DNA of 64,000 bases from Whitmania pigra (lineage: Eukaryota; Annelida; Clitellata; Hirudinida; Haemopidae). The notes under the pieces were generated by a model. That model searched no databases and had not been told where the DNA came from. It saw only the letters and a list, made by a program, of their open reading frames with translations. Shown one piece after another: positions 1-15,000 of this stretch. The stretch's first letter is position 1, and each line of letters begins with the position of its first letter. The stretch lies in contig JAJTWR010000228.1 in the NCBI GenBank assembly GCA_021613335.1, positions 574,501 through 638,500 of the forward strand. The letters run 5' to 3'. The position numbers and the translations under genes were made by a program.

Positions 1-3000
1 CCGTCGAGGAAGTTGTTCCTGTCGATACCCGCATCGTTGAAAAACCATCAGTTTCTGAAGAGGAAACCATCGAGGCGGTCGAGGAAGAGATCATAGTGAC
101 TGAGAAGGTTGTCTCTGAGGACGTTCCAGTCCTTGAGCAAGAGAAAGGCGTCGTCGAAGATGTTCAGATTGAAAAAGTGGAGGTTGCTCAGATTGAGGCT
201 GAAGAAGAACTCAAGGAGACACACATCATTGAAGAACCATCAGTTTCTGAAAAGGAAACCATCGAGGCGGTCGAGGAAGAGACCATACTGACTGAGAAGA
301 TAGTCTCTGAAAAAGCAGCATTCCTTGAACAAGAGGAAGGCCTCGCCAAAGATGTTCAGATCGAAAAAGTGGAAGTTGCTGAGATTGAGGCTGAAGAAGA
401 ACTCAAGGAGACACACTTCATTGAAGAACCATCAGTTTGTGAAGAGGAAACCATCGAGGCGGTCGAAGAAAAGACCATAGTGACTGAGAAGGTTGTCTCT
501 GAAGAAGCTGCAGTCCTTGAGCAAGAGAAAGGCGTCGTCGAAGATGTTCAGATCGAAAAAATGGAGATTGCTGAGATTGAGGCTGAAGAAGAACTGAAAG
601 AGACACACATCATTGAAGAACCATCAGTTTCTGAAAAGGAAACCGTCGAGGAGGTCGAGGAAGAGACCATAGTGACTGAAAAGGTTGTCTCTGAGGAAGC
701 TCCAGTCCTTGAGCAGGAGATAGGCGTCGTCGAAGATGTTCAGATCGAAAAAATGGAGGTTGCTCAGATTGAGGCTGAAGAAGAATTCAAGGAGACTCCT
801 GAAATCGTAAAAGAGAAAAAGGTTGAAGACCAGGAACAGGTTGAAATCGTCGAAGAAATCTCTCTAAAGCTTGAGGAACCGACAGAAATGGCCATCGAGG
901 AAGTTGTTCCTGTCGATACCCGCATCGTTGAAAAACCATCAGTTTCTGAAGAGGAAACCATGGAGGCGGTCGAGGAAGAGACCATAGTGACTGAGAAGGT
1001 TGTCTATGAGGACGCTCCAGTCCTTGAGCAAGATAGGCGGTCGCCAAAGATGTTCAGATCGAAAAAGTGGAAGTTGCTGAGATTGAGGCTGAAGAAGAAC
1101 TCAAGGAGACACACTTCATTGAAGAACCATCAGTTTGTGAAGAGGAAACCATCGAGGCGGTCGAAGAAGAGACCATAGTGACTGAGAAGTTTGCCCCCGT
1201 CGAAGAAGCTGCAGTTCCTGAGCAAGAAGTTGCCGAAGATGTTCAGCTCCAAAAAATGGATGATCTTCCTTTGAAAACCACTTTTGAAGAATTCATAGTC
1301 GAAAAAGTAATTACAACCAGCGACATTCCTATTTCCGATGAGCCTCTAATTTCAAGAGAAATTCAATTATTGATCGTACTTTGGAATCAGTAGACAAGCA
1401 GACAATAGAGTTAGAAATTTTAAGGGAAGAGAAGCCTTTCACGGAGTCTTTGGTGTATGACAAGTCTTTGGAAAAAATTTTTGCAAAAAGAAGAGAAGTG
1501 AAGAAGCCATTTTGTCCACTGCTGACATTGATGTCACTGAACAATATCTAGAAGCAGAAGACATTCTTCCAGAACAAAAGAAATATGTCCTCCATGAAGG
1601 CCAATTTGAAAAAGATGATATTTCCGAACTTGAGATTGGAAGAAAAATATGAGACCGAAGATGAACAGAAGAAAACGTCTGAAATCATTAAAGAGAAAGA
1701 GGTTGAAGACCAGGAACAGGTTGAAATCGTCGAAGAAATCTCTCAAAAGCTTGCAGAACCGACAGAAATGGCCGTCGAGGAAGTTGTTCCTGTCGATACC
1801 CGCATCGTTGAAAAACCATCAGTTTCTGAAGAGGAACCATCGAGGCGGTCGAGGAAGAGACCATAGTGACTGAGAAGGTTGTCTCTGAGGACGTTCCAGT
1901 CCTTGAGCAAGAGAAAGGCGTCGTCGAAGATGTTCAGATTGAAAAAGTGGAGGTTGCTCAGATTGAGGCTGAAGAAGAACTCAAGGAGACACACATCATT
2001 GAAGAACCATCAGTTTCTGAAAAGGAAACCATCGAGGCGGTCGAGGAAGAGACCATAGTGACTGAGAAGTTTGCCCCCGTCGAAGAAGCTGCAGTTCCTG
2101 AGCAAGAAGTTGCCGAAGATGTTCAGCTCCAAAAAATGGATGATCTTCCTTTGAAAACCACTTTTGAAGAATTCATAGTCGAAAAAGTAATTACAACCAG
2201 CGACATTCCTATTTCCGATGAGCCTCTAATTTCAAGAGAAATTCAATTTATTGATCGTACTTTGGAATCAGTAGACAAGCAGACAATAGAGTTAGAAATT
2301 TTAAGGGAAGAGAAGCCTTTCACGGAGTCTTTGGTGTATGACAAGTCTTTGGAAAAATTTTTGCAAAAAGAAGAAAGTGAAGAAGCCATTTTGTCCACTG
2401 CTGACATTGATGTCACTGAACAATATCTAGAAGCAGAAGACATTCTTCCAGAACAAAAGAAATATGTCCTCCATGAAGGCCAATTTGAAAAAGATGATAT
2501 TTCCGAACTTGAGAGGGAAGAAAAATATGAGACCGAAGATGAACAGAAGAAAACGTCTGAAATCATTAAAGAGAAGGAGGTTGAAGACCAGGAACAGGTT
2601 GAAATCGTCGAAGAAATCTCTCAAAAGCTTGCAGAACCGACAGAAATGGCCGTCGAGGAAGTTGTTCCTGTCGATACCCGCATCGATGAAAAACCATCAG
2701 TTTCTGAAGAGGAAACCATCGAGGCGGTCGAGGAAGAGACCATAGTGACTGAGAAGGTTGTCTCTGAGGACGTTCCAGTCCTTGAGCAAGAGAAAGGCGT
2801 CGTCGAAGATGTTCAGAATGAAAAAGTGGAGGTTGCTCAGATTGAGGCTGAAGAAGAACTGAAGGAGACACTTATCATTGAAGAACCATCAGTTTCTGAA
2901 AAGGAAACCGTCAAGGAGGTCGAGGAAGAGACCATAGTGACTGAGAAGGTTGTTCTCTGAGGAAGCTCCAGTCCTTGAGCAGGAGATAGGCGTCGTCGAA

Positions 3001-6000
3001 GATGTTCAGATCGAAAAAATGGAGGTTGCTCAGATTGAGGCTGAAGAAGAATTCAAGGAGACTCCTGAAATCGTAAAAGAGAAAAAGGTTGAAGACCAGG
3101 AACAGGTTGAAATCGTCGACGAAGAAATCTCTCAAAAGCTTGCAGAACCGACAGAAATGGCCATCGAGGAAGTTGTTCCTGTCGATACCCGCATCGTTGA
3201 AAAACCATCAGTTTCTGAAGAGGAAACCATCGAGGCGGTCGAGGAAGAGACCATAGTGACTGAGAAGGTTGTCTCTGAGGACGTTCCAGTCCTTGAGCAA
3301 GAGAAAGGCGTCGTCGAAGATGTTCAGATTGAAAAAGTGGAGGTTGCTCAGATTGAGGCTGAAGAAGAACTCAAGGAGACACACATCATTGAAGAACCAT
3401 CAGTTTCTGAAAAGGAAACCATCGAGGCGGTCGAGGAAGAGACCATAGTGACTGAGAAGTTTGCCCCCGTCGAAGAAGCTGCAGTTCCTGAGCAAGAAGT
3501 TGCCGAAGATGTTCAGCTCCAAAAAATGGATGATCTTCCTTTGAAAACCACTTTTGAAGAATTCATAGTCGAAAAAGTAATTACAACCAGCGACATTCCT
3601 ATTTCCGATGAGCCTCTAATTTCAAGAGAAATTCAATTTATTGATCGTACTTTGGAATCAGTAGACAAGCAGACAATAGAGTTAGAAATTTTAAGGGAAG
3701 AGAAGCCTTTCACGGAGTCTTTGGTGTATGACAAGTCTTTGGAAAAATTTTTGCAAAAAGAAGAAAGTGAAGAAGCCATTTTGTCCACTGCTGACATTGA
3801 TGTCACTGAACAATATCTAGAAGCAGAAGACATTCTTCCAGAACAAAAGAAATATGTCCTCCATGAAGGCCAATTTGAAAAAGATGATATTTCCGAACTT
3901 GAGATGAAGAAAAATATGAGACCGAAGATGAACAGAAGAAAACGTCTGAAATCATTAAAGAGAAAGAGGTTGAAGACCAGGAACAGGTTGAAATCGTCGA
4001 AGAAATCTCTCAAAAGCTTGCAGAACCGACAGAAATGGCCGTCGAGGAAGTTGTTCCTGTCGATACCCGCATCGTTGAAAAACCATCAGTTTCTGAAGAG
4101 GAACCATCGAGGCGGTCGAGGAAGAGACCATAGTGACTGAGAAGGTTGTCTCTGAGGACGTTCCAGTCCTTGAGCAAGAGAAAGGCGTCGTCGAAGATGT
4201 TCAGATTGAAAAAGTGGAGGTTGCTCAGATTGAGGCTGAAGAAGAAGAACTCAAGGAGACACACATCATTGAAGAACCATCAGTTTCTGAAAAGGAAACC
4301 ATCGAGGCGGTCGAGGAAGAGACCATAGTGACTGAGAAGTTTGCCCCCGTCGAAGAAGCTGCAGTTCCTGAGCAAGAAGTTGCCGAAGATGTTCCAGCTC
4401 CCAAAAAAATGGATGATCTTCCTTTGAAAACACTTTTGAAGAATTCATAGTCGAAAAAGTAATTACAACCAGCGACATTCCTATTTCCGATGAGCCTCTA
4501 ATTTCAAGAGAAATTCAATTTATTGATCGTACTTTGGAATCAGTAGACAAGCAGACAATAGAGTTAGAAATTTTAAGGGAAGAGAAGCCTTTCCACGGAG
4601 TCTTGGTGTATGACAAGTCTTTGGAAAAATTTTTGCAAAAAGAAGAAAGTGAAGAAGCCATTTTGTCCACTGCTGACATTGATGTCACTGAACAATATCT
4701 AGAAGCAGAAGACATTCTTCCAGAACAAAAGAAATATGTCCTCCATGAAGGCCAATTTGAAAAAGATGATATTTCCGAACTTGAGATTGAAGAAAAATAT
4801 GAGACCGAAGATGAACAGAAGAAAACGTCTGAAATCATTAAAGAGAAAGAGGTTGAAGACCAGGAACAGGTTGAAATCGTCGAAGAAATCTCTCAAAAGC
4901 TTGCAGAACCGACAGAAATGGCCGTCGAGGAAGTTGTTCCTGTCGATACCCGCATCGTTGAAAAACCATCAGTTTCTGAAGAGGAAACCATCGAGGCGGT
5001 CGAGGAAGAGACCATAGTGACTGAGAAGATTGTCTCTGAGGACGTTCCAGTCCTTGAGCAAGAGAAAGGCGTCGTCGAAGATGTTCAGATTGAAAAAGTG
5101 GAGATTGCTGAGATTGAGGCTGAAGAAGAGAACTGAAAGAGACCACACATCATTGAAGAACCATCAGTTTCTGAAAAGGAAACCCTCGAGGAGGTGGAGG
5201 AAGAGACCATAGTGACTGAGAAGGTTGTCTCTGAGGAAGCTCCAGTCCTTGAGCAGGAGATAGGCGTCGTCGAAGATGTTCAGATCGAAAAAGTGGAAGT
5301 TGCTGAGATTGAGGCTGAAGAAGAACTCAAGGAGACACACTTCATTGAAGAACCATCAGTTTGTGAAGAGGAAACCATCGAGGCGGTCGAAGAAAAGACC
5401 ATAGTGACTGAGAAGGTTGTCTCTGAAGAAGCTGCAGTCCTTGAGCAAGAGAAAGGCGTCGTCGAAGATGTTCAGATCGAAAAAATGGAGATTGCTGAGA
5501 TTGAGGCTGAAGAAGAACTGAAAGAGACACACATCATTGAAGAACCATCAGTTTCTGAAAAGGAAACCGTCGAGGAGGTCGAGGAAGAGACCATAGTGAC
5601 TGAAAAGGTTGTCTCTGAGGAAGCTCCAGTCCTTGAGCAGGAGATAGGCGTCGTCGAAGATGTTCAGATCGAAAAAATGGAGGTTGCTCAGATTGAGGCT
5701 AAAAAAGAACTCAAGGAGACTCCTGAAATCGTAAAAGAGAAAAAGGTTGAAGACCAGGAACAGGTTGAAATCGTCGAAGAAATCTCTCTAAAGCTTGAGG
5801 AACCGACAGAAATGGCCATCGAGGAAGTTGTTCCTGTCGATACCCGCATCGTTGAAAAACCATCAGTTTCTGAAGAGGAAACCATGGAGGCGGTCGAGGA
5901 AGAGACCATAGTGACTGAGAAGGTTGTCTATGAGGACGCTCCAGTCCTTGAGCAAGAGATAGGCGTCGCCAAAGATGTTCAGATCGAAAAAGTGGAAGTT

Positions 6001-9000
6001 GCTGAGATTGAGGCTGAAGAAGAACTCAAGGAGACACACTTCATTGAAGAACCATCAGTTTGTGAAGAGGAAACCATCGAGGCGGTCGAAGAAGAGACCA
6101 TAGTGACTGAGAAGTTTGCCCCCGTCGAAGAAGCTGCAGTTCCTGAGCAAGAAGTTGCCGAAGATGTTCAGCTCCAAAAAATGGATGATCTTCCTTTGAA
6201 AACCACTTTTGAAGAATTCATAGTCGAAAAAGTAATTACAACCAGCGACATTCCTATTTCCGATGAGCCTCTAATTTCAAGAGAAATTCAATTTATTGAT
6301 CGTACTTTGGAATCAGTAGACAAGCAGACAATAGAGTTAGAAATTTTAAGGGAAGAGAAGCCTTTCACGGAGTCTTTGGTGTATGACAAGTCTTTGGAAA
6401 AATTTTTGCAAAAAGAAGAAAGTGAAGAAGCCATTTTGTCCACTGCTGACATTGATGTCACTGAACAATATCTAGAAGCAGAAGACATTCTTCCAGAACA
6501 AAAGAAATATGTCCTCCATGAAGGCCAATTTGAAAAAGATGATATTTCCGAACTTGAGATTGAAGAAAAATATGAGACCGAAGATGAACAGAAGAAAACG
6601 TCTGAAATCATTAAAGAGAAAGAGGTTGAAGACCAGGAACAGGTTGAAATCGTCGAAGAAATCTCTCAAAAGCTTGCAGAACCGACAGAAATGGCCGTCG
6701 AGGAAGTTGTTCCTGTCGATACCCGCATCGTTGAAAAACCATCAGTTTCTGAAGAGGAAACCATCGAGGCGGTCGAGGAAGAGATCATAGTGACTGAGAA
6801 GGTTGTCTCTGAGGACGTTCCAGTCCTTGAGCAAGAGAAAGGCGTCGTCGAAGATGTTCAGATTGAAAAAGTGGAGGTTGCTCAGATTGAGGCTGAAGAA
6901 GAACTCAAGGAGACACACATCATTGAAGAACCATCAGTTTCTGAAAAGGAAACCATCGAGGCGGTCGAGGAAGAGACCATACTGACTGAGAGATAGTCTC
7001 TGAAAAAGCAGCATTCCTTGAACAAGAGGAAGGCCTCGCCAAAGATGTTCAGATCGAAAAGTGGAAGTTGCTGAGATTGAGGCTGAAGAAGAACTCAAGG
7101 AGACACACTTCATTGAAGAACCATCAGTTTGTGAAGAGGAAACCATCGAGGCGGTCGAAGAAAAGACCATAGTGACTGAGAAGGTTGTCTCTGAAGAAGC
7201 TGCAGTCCTTGAGCAAGAGAAAGGCGTCGTCGAAGATGTTCAGATCGAAAAAATGGAGATTGCTGAGATAGATTGAGGCTGAAGAAGAACTGAAAGAGAC
7301 ACACATCATTGAAGAACCATCAGTTTCTGAAAAGGAAACCGTCGAGGAGGTCGAGGAAGAGACCATAGTGACTGAAAAGGTTGTCTCTGAGGAAGCTCCA
7401 GTCCTTGAGCAGGAGATAGGCGTCGTCGAAGATGTTCAGATCGAAAAAATGGAGGTTGCTCAGATTGAGGCTGAAGAAGAATTCAAGGAGACTCCTGAAA
7501 TCGTAAAAGAGAAAAAGGTTGAAGACCAGGAACAGGTTGAAATCGTCGAAGAAATCTCTCAAAAGCTTGAGGAACCGACAGAAATGGCCATCGAGGAAGT
7601 TGTTCCTGTCGATACCCGCATCGTTGAAAAACCATCAGTTTCTGAAGAGGAAACCATCGAGGCGGTCGAGGAAGAGACCATAGTGACTGAGAAGGTTGTC
7701 TATGAGGACGCTCCAGTCCTTGAGCAAGAGATAGGCGTCGCCAAAGATGTTCAGATCGAAAAAGTGGAAGTTGCTGAGATTGAGGCTGAAGAAGAACTCA
7801 AGGAGACACACTTCATTGAAGAACCATCAGTTTGTGAAGAGGAAACCATCGAGGCGGTCGAAGAAGAGACCATAGTGACTGAGAAAGTTGCCCCCGTCGA
7901 AGAAGCTGCAGTTCCTGAGCAAGAAGTTGCGAAGATGTTCAGCTCCAAAAAATGGATGATCTTCCTTTGAAAACACTTTTGAAGAATTCATAGTCGAAAA
8001 AGTAATTACAACCACGACATTCCTATTTCCGATGAGCCTCTAATTTCAAGAGAAATTCAATTTATTGATCGTACTTTGGAATCAGTAGACAAGCAGACAA
8101 TAGAGTTAGAATTTTAAGGGAAGAGAAGCCTTTCACAGAGTCTTTGGTGTATGACAAGTCTTTGGAAAAATTTTTGCAAAAAAAGAAAGTGAAGAAGCCA
8201 TTTGGTCCACTGCTGACATTGATGTCACTGAACAATATCTAGACAGAAGACATTCTTCCAGAACAAAAGAAATATGTCCTCCATGAAGGCCAATTTGAAA
8301 AAGATGATATTTCCGAACTTGAGATTGAAGAAAAATATGAGACCGAAGATGAACAGAAGAAAACGTCTGAAATCATTAAAGAGAAAGGTTTGAAGGACCA
8401 GGAACAGGTTGAAATCGTCGAAGAAATCTCTCAAAAGCTTGCAGAACCGACAGAAATGGCCGTCGAGGAAGTTGTTCCTGTCGATAACCCGCATCGTTGA
8501 AAAACCATCAGTTTCTGAAGAGGAAACCATCGAGGCGGTCGAGGAAGAGATCATAGTGACTGAGAAGGTTGTCTCTGAGGACGTTCCAGTCTTGAGCAAG
8601 AGAAAGGCGTCGTCGAAGATGTTCAGATTGAAAAAGTGGAGGTTGCTCAGATTGAGGCTGAAGAAGAACTCAAGGAGACACACATCATTGAAGAACCATC
8701 AGTTTCTGAAAAGGAAACCATCGAGGCGGTCGAGGAAGAGACCATACTGACTGAGAAGATAGTCTCTGAAAAAGCAGCATTCCTTGAACAAGAGGAAGGC
8801 CTCGCCAAAGATGTTCAGATCGAAAAAGTGGAAGTTGCTGAGATTGAGGCTGAAGAAGAACTCAAGGAGACACACTTCATTGAAGAACCATCAGTTTGTG
8901 AAGATGAAACCATCGAGGCGGTCGAAGAAGAGACCATAGTGACTGAGAAGGTTGTCTCTGAAGAAGCTGCAGTCTTTGGCAGGAGATAGGCGTCGTCGAA

Positions 9001-12000
9001 GATGTTCAGATCGAAAAAATGGTGGTTGCTCAGATTGAGGCTGAAGAAGAACTCAAGGAGACTCCTGAAATCGTAAAAGAGAAAAAGGTTGAAGACCAGG
9101 AACAGGTTGAAATCGTCGAAGAAATCTCTCTCAAAAGCTTGCAGAACCGACAGAAATGGCCATCGAGGAAGTTGTTCCTGTCGATACCCGCATCGTTGAA
9201 AAACCATCAGTTTCTGAAGAGGAAACCATCGAGGCGGTCGAGGAAGAGACCATAGTGACTGAGAAGGTTGTCTCTGAGGACGTTCCAGTCCTTGAGCAAG
9301 AGAAAGGCGTCGTCGAAGATGTTCAGAATGAAAAAGTGGAGGTTGCTCAGATTGAGGCTGAAGAAGAACTGAAGGAGACACGTATCATTGAAGAGACCAT
9401 CAGTTTCTGAAAAGGAAACCGTCGAGGAGGTCGAGGAAGAGACCATAGTGACTGAGAAGGTTGTCTCTGAGGAAGCTCCAGTCCTTGAGCAGGAGATAGG
9501 CGTCGTCGAAGATGTTCAGATCGAAAAAATGGAGGTTGCTCAGATTGAGGCTGAAGAAGAATTCAAGGAGACTCCTGAAATCGTAAAAGAGAAAAAGGTT
9601 GAAGACAAGGAACAGGTTGAAATCGTCGAAGAAATCTCTCAAAAGCTTGCAGAACCGACAGAAATGGCCATCGAGGAAGTTGTTCCTGTCGATACCCGCA
9701 TCGTTGAAAAACCATCAGTTTCTGAAGAGGAAACCATCGAGGCGGTCGAGGAAGAGACCATAGTGACTGAGAAGGTTGTCTCTGAGGACGTTCCAGTCCT
9801 TGAGCAAGAGAAAGGCGTCGTCGAAGATGTTCAGATTGAAAAAGTGGAGGTTGCTCAGATTGAGGCTGAAGAAGAACTCAAGGAGACACACATCATTGAA
9901 GAACCATCAGTTTCTGAAAAGGAAACCATCGAGGCGGTCGAGGAAGAGACCATAGTGACTGAGAAGTTTGCCCCCGTCGAAGAAGCTGCAGTTCCTGAGC
10001 AAGAAGTTGCCGAAGATGTTCAGCTCCAAAAAATGGATGATCTTCCTTGAAAACCAATTTTGAAGAATTCATAGTCGAAAAAGTAATTACAACCAGCGAC
10101 ATTCCTATTTCCGATGAGCCTCTAATTTCAAGAGAAATTCAATTTATTGATCGTACTTTGGAATCAGTAGACAAGCAGACAATAGAGTTAGAAATTTTAA
10201 GGGAAGAGAAGCCTTTCACGGAGTCTTTGGTGTATGACAAGTCTTTGGAAAAATTTTTGCAAAAAGAAGAAAGTGAAGAAGCCATTTTGTCCACTGCTGA
10301 CATTGATGTCACTGAACAATATCTAGAAGCAGAAGACATTCTTCCAGAACAAAAGAAATATGTCCTCCATGAAGGCCAATTTGAAAAAGATGATATTTTT
10401 CCGAACTTGAGAGGGAAGAAAAATATGAGACCGAAGATGAACAGAAGAAAACGTCTGAAATCATTAAAGAGAAGGAGGTTGAAGACCAGGAACAGGTTGA
10501 AATCGTCGAAGAAATCTCTCAAAAGCTTGCAGAACCGACAGAAATGGCCGTCGAGGAAGTTGTTCCTGTCGATACCCGCATCGATGAAAAACCATCAGTT
10601 TCTGAAGAGGAAACCATCGAGGCGGTCGAGGAAGAGACCATAGTGACTGAGAAGGTTGTCTCTGAAGAAGCTGCAGTCCTTGAGCAAGAGAAAGGCGTCG
10701 TCGAAGATGTTCAGAATGAAAAAGTGGAGGTTGCTCAGATTGAGGCTGAAGAAGAACTGAAGGAGACACTTATCATTGAAGAACCATCAGTTTCTGAAAA
10801 GGAAACCGTCAAGGAGGTCGAGGAAGAGACCATAGTGACTGAGAAGGTTGTCTCTGAGGAAGCTCCAGTCCTTGAGCAGGAGATAGGCGTCGTCGAAGAT
10901 GTTCAGATCGAAAAAATGGAGGTTGCTCAGATTGAGGCTGAAGAAGAATTCAAGGAGACTCCTGAAATCGTAAAAGAGAAAAAGGTTGAAGACCAGGAAC
11001 AGGTTGAAATCGTCGAAGAAATCTCTCAAAAGCTTGCAGAACCGACAGAAATGGCCATCGAGGAAGTTGTTCCTGTCGATACCCGCATCGTTGAAAAACC
11101 ATCAGTTTCTGAAGAGGAAACCATCGAGGCGGTCGAGGAAGAGACCATAGTGACTGAGAAGGTTGTCTCTGAGGACGTTCCAGTCCTTGAGCAAGAGAAA
11201 GGCGTCGTCGAAGATGTTCAGATTGAAAAAGTGGAGGTTGCTCAGATTGAGGCTGAAGAAGAACTCAAGGAGACACAAATCATTGAAGAACCATCAGTTT
11301 CTGAAAAGGAAACCATCGAGGCGGTCGAGGAAGAGACCATAGTGACTGAGAAGATAGTCTCTGAAAAAGCTGCATTCCTTGAACAAGAGGAAGGCCTCGC
11401 CAAAGATGTTCAGATCGAAAAAGTGGAAGTTGCTGAGATTGAGGCTGAAGAAGAACTCAAGGAGACACACTTCATTGAAGAACCATCAGTTTGTGAAGAT
11501 ATAACCATCGAGGCGGTCGAAGAAGAGACCATAGTGACTGAGAAGGTTGTCTCTGAGGAAGCTCCAGTCCTTGAGCAGGAGATAGGCGTCGTCGAAGATG
11601 TTCAGATCGAAAAAGTGGAAGTTGCTGAGATTGAGGCTGAAGAAGAACTCAAGGAGACACACTTCATTGAAGAACCATCAGTTTGTGAAGAGGAAAAAAT
11701 CGAGGCGGTCGAAGAAGAGACCATAGTGACTGAGAAGGTTGTCTCTGAAGAAGCTGCAGTCCTTGAGCAAGAGAAAGACGTCGTCGAAGATGTTCAGATC
11801 GAAAAAATGGTGGTTGCTCAGATTGAGGCTGAAGAAAAACTCAAGGAGACTCCTGAAATCGTAAAAGCGAAAAAGGTTGAAGACCAGGAACAGGTTGAAA
11901 TCGTCGAAGAAATCTCTCAAAAGCTTGCAGACCGACAGAAATGGCCATCGAGGAAGTTGTTCCTGTCGATACCCGCATCGTTGAAAAACCATCAGTTTCT

Positions 12001-15000
12001 GAAGAGAAAACCATCGAGGCGGTCGAAGAAGAGACCATAGTGACTGAGAAGGTTGTCTCTGAAGAAGCTGCAGTCCTTGAGCAGGAGATAGGCGTCGTCG
12101 AAGATGTTCAGATCGAAAAAATGGTGGTTGCTCAGATTGAGGCTGAAGAAGAACTCAAGGAGACTCCTGAAATCGTAAAAGAGAAAAAGGTTGAAGACCA
12201 GGAACAGGTTGAAATCGTCGAAGAAATCTCTCAAAAGCTTGCAGAACCGACAGAAATGGCCATCGAGGAAGTTGTTCCTGTCGATACCCGCATCGTTGAA
12301 AAACCATCAGTTTCTGAAGAGGAAACCATCGGAGGCGGTCGAGGAAGAGACCATAGTGACTGAGAAGGTTGTCTCTGAGGACGTTCCAGTCCTTGAGCAA
12401 GAGAAAGGCGTCGTCGAAGATGTTCAGATTGAAAAAGTGGAGGTTGCTCAGATTGAGGCTGAAGAAGAACTCAAGGAGACACAAATCATTGAAGAACCAT
12501 CAGTTTCTGAAAAGGAAACCATCGAGGCGGTCGAGGAAGAGACCATAGTGACTGAGAAGATAGTCTCTGAAAAAGCTGCATTCCTTGAACAAGAGGAAGG
12601 CCTCGCCAAAGATGTTCAGATCGAAAAAGTGGAAGTTGCTGAGATTGAGGCTGAAGAAGAACTCAAGGAGACACACTTCATTGAAGAACCATCAGTTTGT
12701 GAAGAGGAAACCATCGAGGCGGTCGAAGAAGAGACCATAGTGACTGAGAAGGTTGTCTCTGAGGAAGCTCCAGTCCTTGAGCAGGAGATAGGCGTCGTCG
12801 AAGATGTTCAGATCGAAAAAGTGGAAGTTGGCTGAGATTGAGGCTGAAGAAGAACTCAAGGAGACACTTCATTGAAGAACCATCAGTTTGTGAAGAGGAA
12901 AAAATCAGAGGGGTCGAAGAAGAGACCATAGTGACTGAGAAGGTTGTCTCTGAAGAAGCTGCAGTCCTTGAGCAAGAGAAAGACGTCGTCGAAGATGTTC
13001 AGATCGAAAAAATGGTGGTTGCTCAGATTGAGGCTGAAGAAGAACTCAAGGAGACTCCTGAAATCGTAAAAGCGAAAAAGGTTGAAGACCAGGAACAGGT
13101 TGAAATCGTCGAAGAAATCTCTCAAAAGCTTGCAGAACCGACAGAAATGGCCATCGAGGAAGTTGTTCCTGTCGATACCCGCATCGTTGAAAAACCATCA
13201 GTTTCTGAAGAGAAAACCATCGAGGCGGTCGAAGAAGAGACCATAGTGACTGAGAAGGTTGTCTCTGAAGAAGCTGCAGTCCTTGAGCAGGAGATAGGCG
13301 TCGTCGAAGATGTTCAGATCGAAAAAGTGGTGGTTGCTCAGATTGAGGCTGAAGAAGAACTCAAGGAGACTCCTGAAATCGTAAAAGAGAAAAAGGTTGA
13401 AGACCAGGAACAGGTTGAAATCGTCGAAGAAATCTCTCAAAACTTGCAGAACCGACAGAAATGGCCATCGAGGAAGTTGTTCCTGTCGATACCCATCGTT
13501 GAAAAACCATCAGTTTCTGAAGAGGAAACCATCGAGGCGGTCGAGGAAGAGACCATAGTGACTGAGAAGGTTGTCTCTGAGGACGTTCCAGTCCTTGAGC
13601 AAGAGAAAGGCGTCGTCGAAGATGTTCAGATTGAAAAATGGAGGTTGCTCAGATTGAGGCTGAAGAAGAACTCAAGGAGACAAATCATTGAAGAACCATC
13701 AGTTTCTGAAAAGGAAACCATCGAGGCGGTCGAGGAAGAGACCATGTGACTGAGAAGATAGTCTTCTGAAAAGCTGCATTCCTTGAACAAGAGGAAGGCC
13801 TCGCCAAAGATGTTCAGATCGAAAAGTGGAAGTTGCTGAGATTGAGGCTGAAGAAGAACTCAAGGAGACACACTTCATTGAAGAACCATCAGTTTGTGAA
13901 GAGGAAACCATCGAGGCGGTCGAAGAAGAGACCATAGTGACTGAGAAGGTTGTCTCTGAGGAAGCTCCAGTCCTTGAGCAGGAGATAGGCGTCGTCGAAG
14001 ATGTTCAGATCGAAAAAGTGGAAGGTTGCTGAGATTGAGGCTGAAGAAGAAAACCAAGGAGACACACTTCATTGAAGAACCATCAGTTTGTGAAGAAGGA
14101 AAAAATCGAGGCGGTCGAAGAAGAGACCATAGTGACTGAGAAGGTTGTCTCTGAAGAAGCTGCAGTCCTTGAGCAAGAGAAAGACGTCGTCGAAGATGTT
14201 CAGATCGAAAAAATGGAGATTGCTGAGATTGAGGCTGAAGAAGAACTGAAAGAGACACACATCATTGAAGAACATTCAGTTTCTGAAAAGGAAACCGTCG
14301 AGGAGGTCGAGGAAGAGACCATAGTGACTGAGAAGGTTGTCTCTGAGGACGTTCCAGTCCTTGAGCAAGAGAAAGGCGTCGTCGAAGATGTTCAGATTGA
14401 AAAAGTGGAGGTTGCTCAGATTGAGGCTGAAGAAGAACTCAAGGAGACACACATCATTGAAGAACCATCAGTTTCTGAAAAGGAAACCATCGAGGCGGTC
14501 GAGGAAGAGACCATACTGACTGAGAAGATAGTCTCTGAAAAAGCTGCATTCCTTGAACAAGAGGAAGGCTCGCCAAAGATGTTCAGATCGAAAAAGTGGA
14601 AGTTGCTGAGATTGAGGCTGAAGAAGAACTCAAGGAGACACACTTCATTGAAGAACCATCAGTTTGTGAAGAGGAAACCATCGAGGCGGTCGAAGAAGAG
14701 ACCATAGTGACTGAGAAGGTTGTCTCTGAAGAAGCTGCAGTCCTTGAGCAGGAGATAGGCGTCGTCGAAGATGTTCAGATCGAAAAAATGGTGGTTGCTC
14801 TCAGATTGAGCTGAAGAAGAACTCAAGGAGACTCTGAAATCGTAAAAGAGAAAAAGGTTGAAGACCAGGAACAGGTTGAAATCGTCGAAGAAATCTCTCA
14901 AAAGCTTGCAGAACCGACAGAAATGGCCATCGAGGAAGTTGTTCCTGTCGATACCCGCATCGTTGAAAAACCATCAGTTTCTGAAGAGAAAACCATCGAG

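Noticed and set aside
418..606. Repeated minus-strand open frames of 60-190 codons throughout 1-22 kb
   Set aside because: They recur with exactly the module period and mirror the plus-strand Glu-rich repeats; low-complexity antisense shadows, not genes.
7110..7304. Hydrophobic Phe/Leu-rich minus-strand frames that look like membrane proteins
   Set aside because: They are the reverse complement of Glu/Lys codons (GAA to TTC) in the array.
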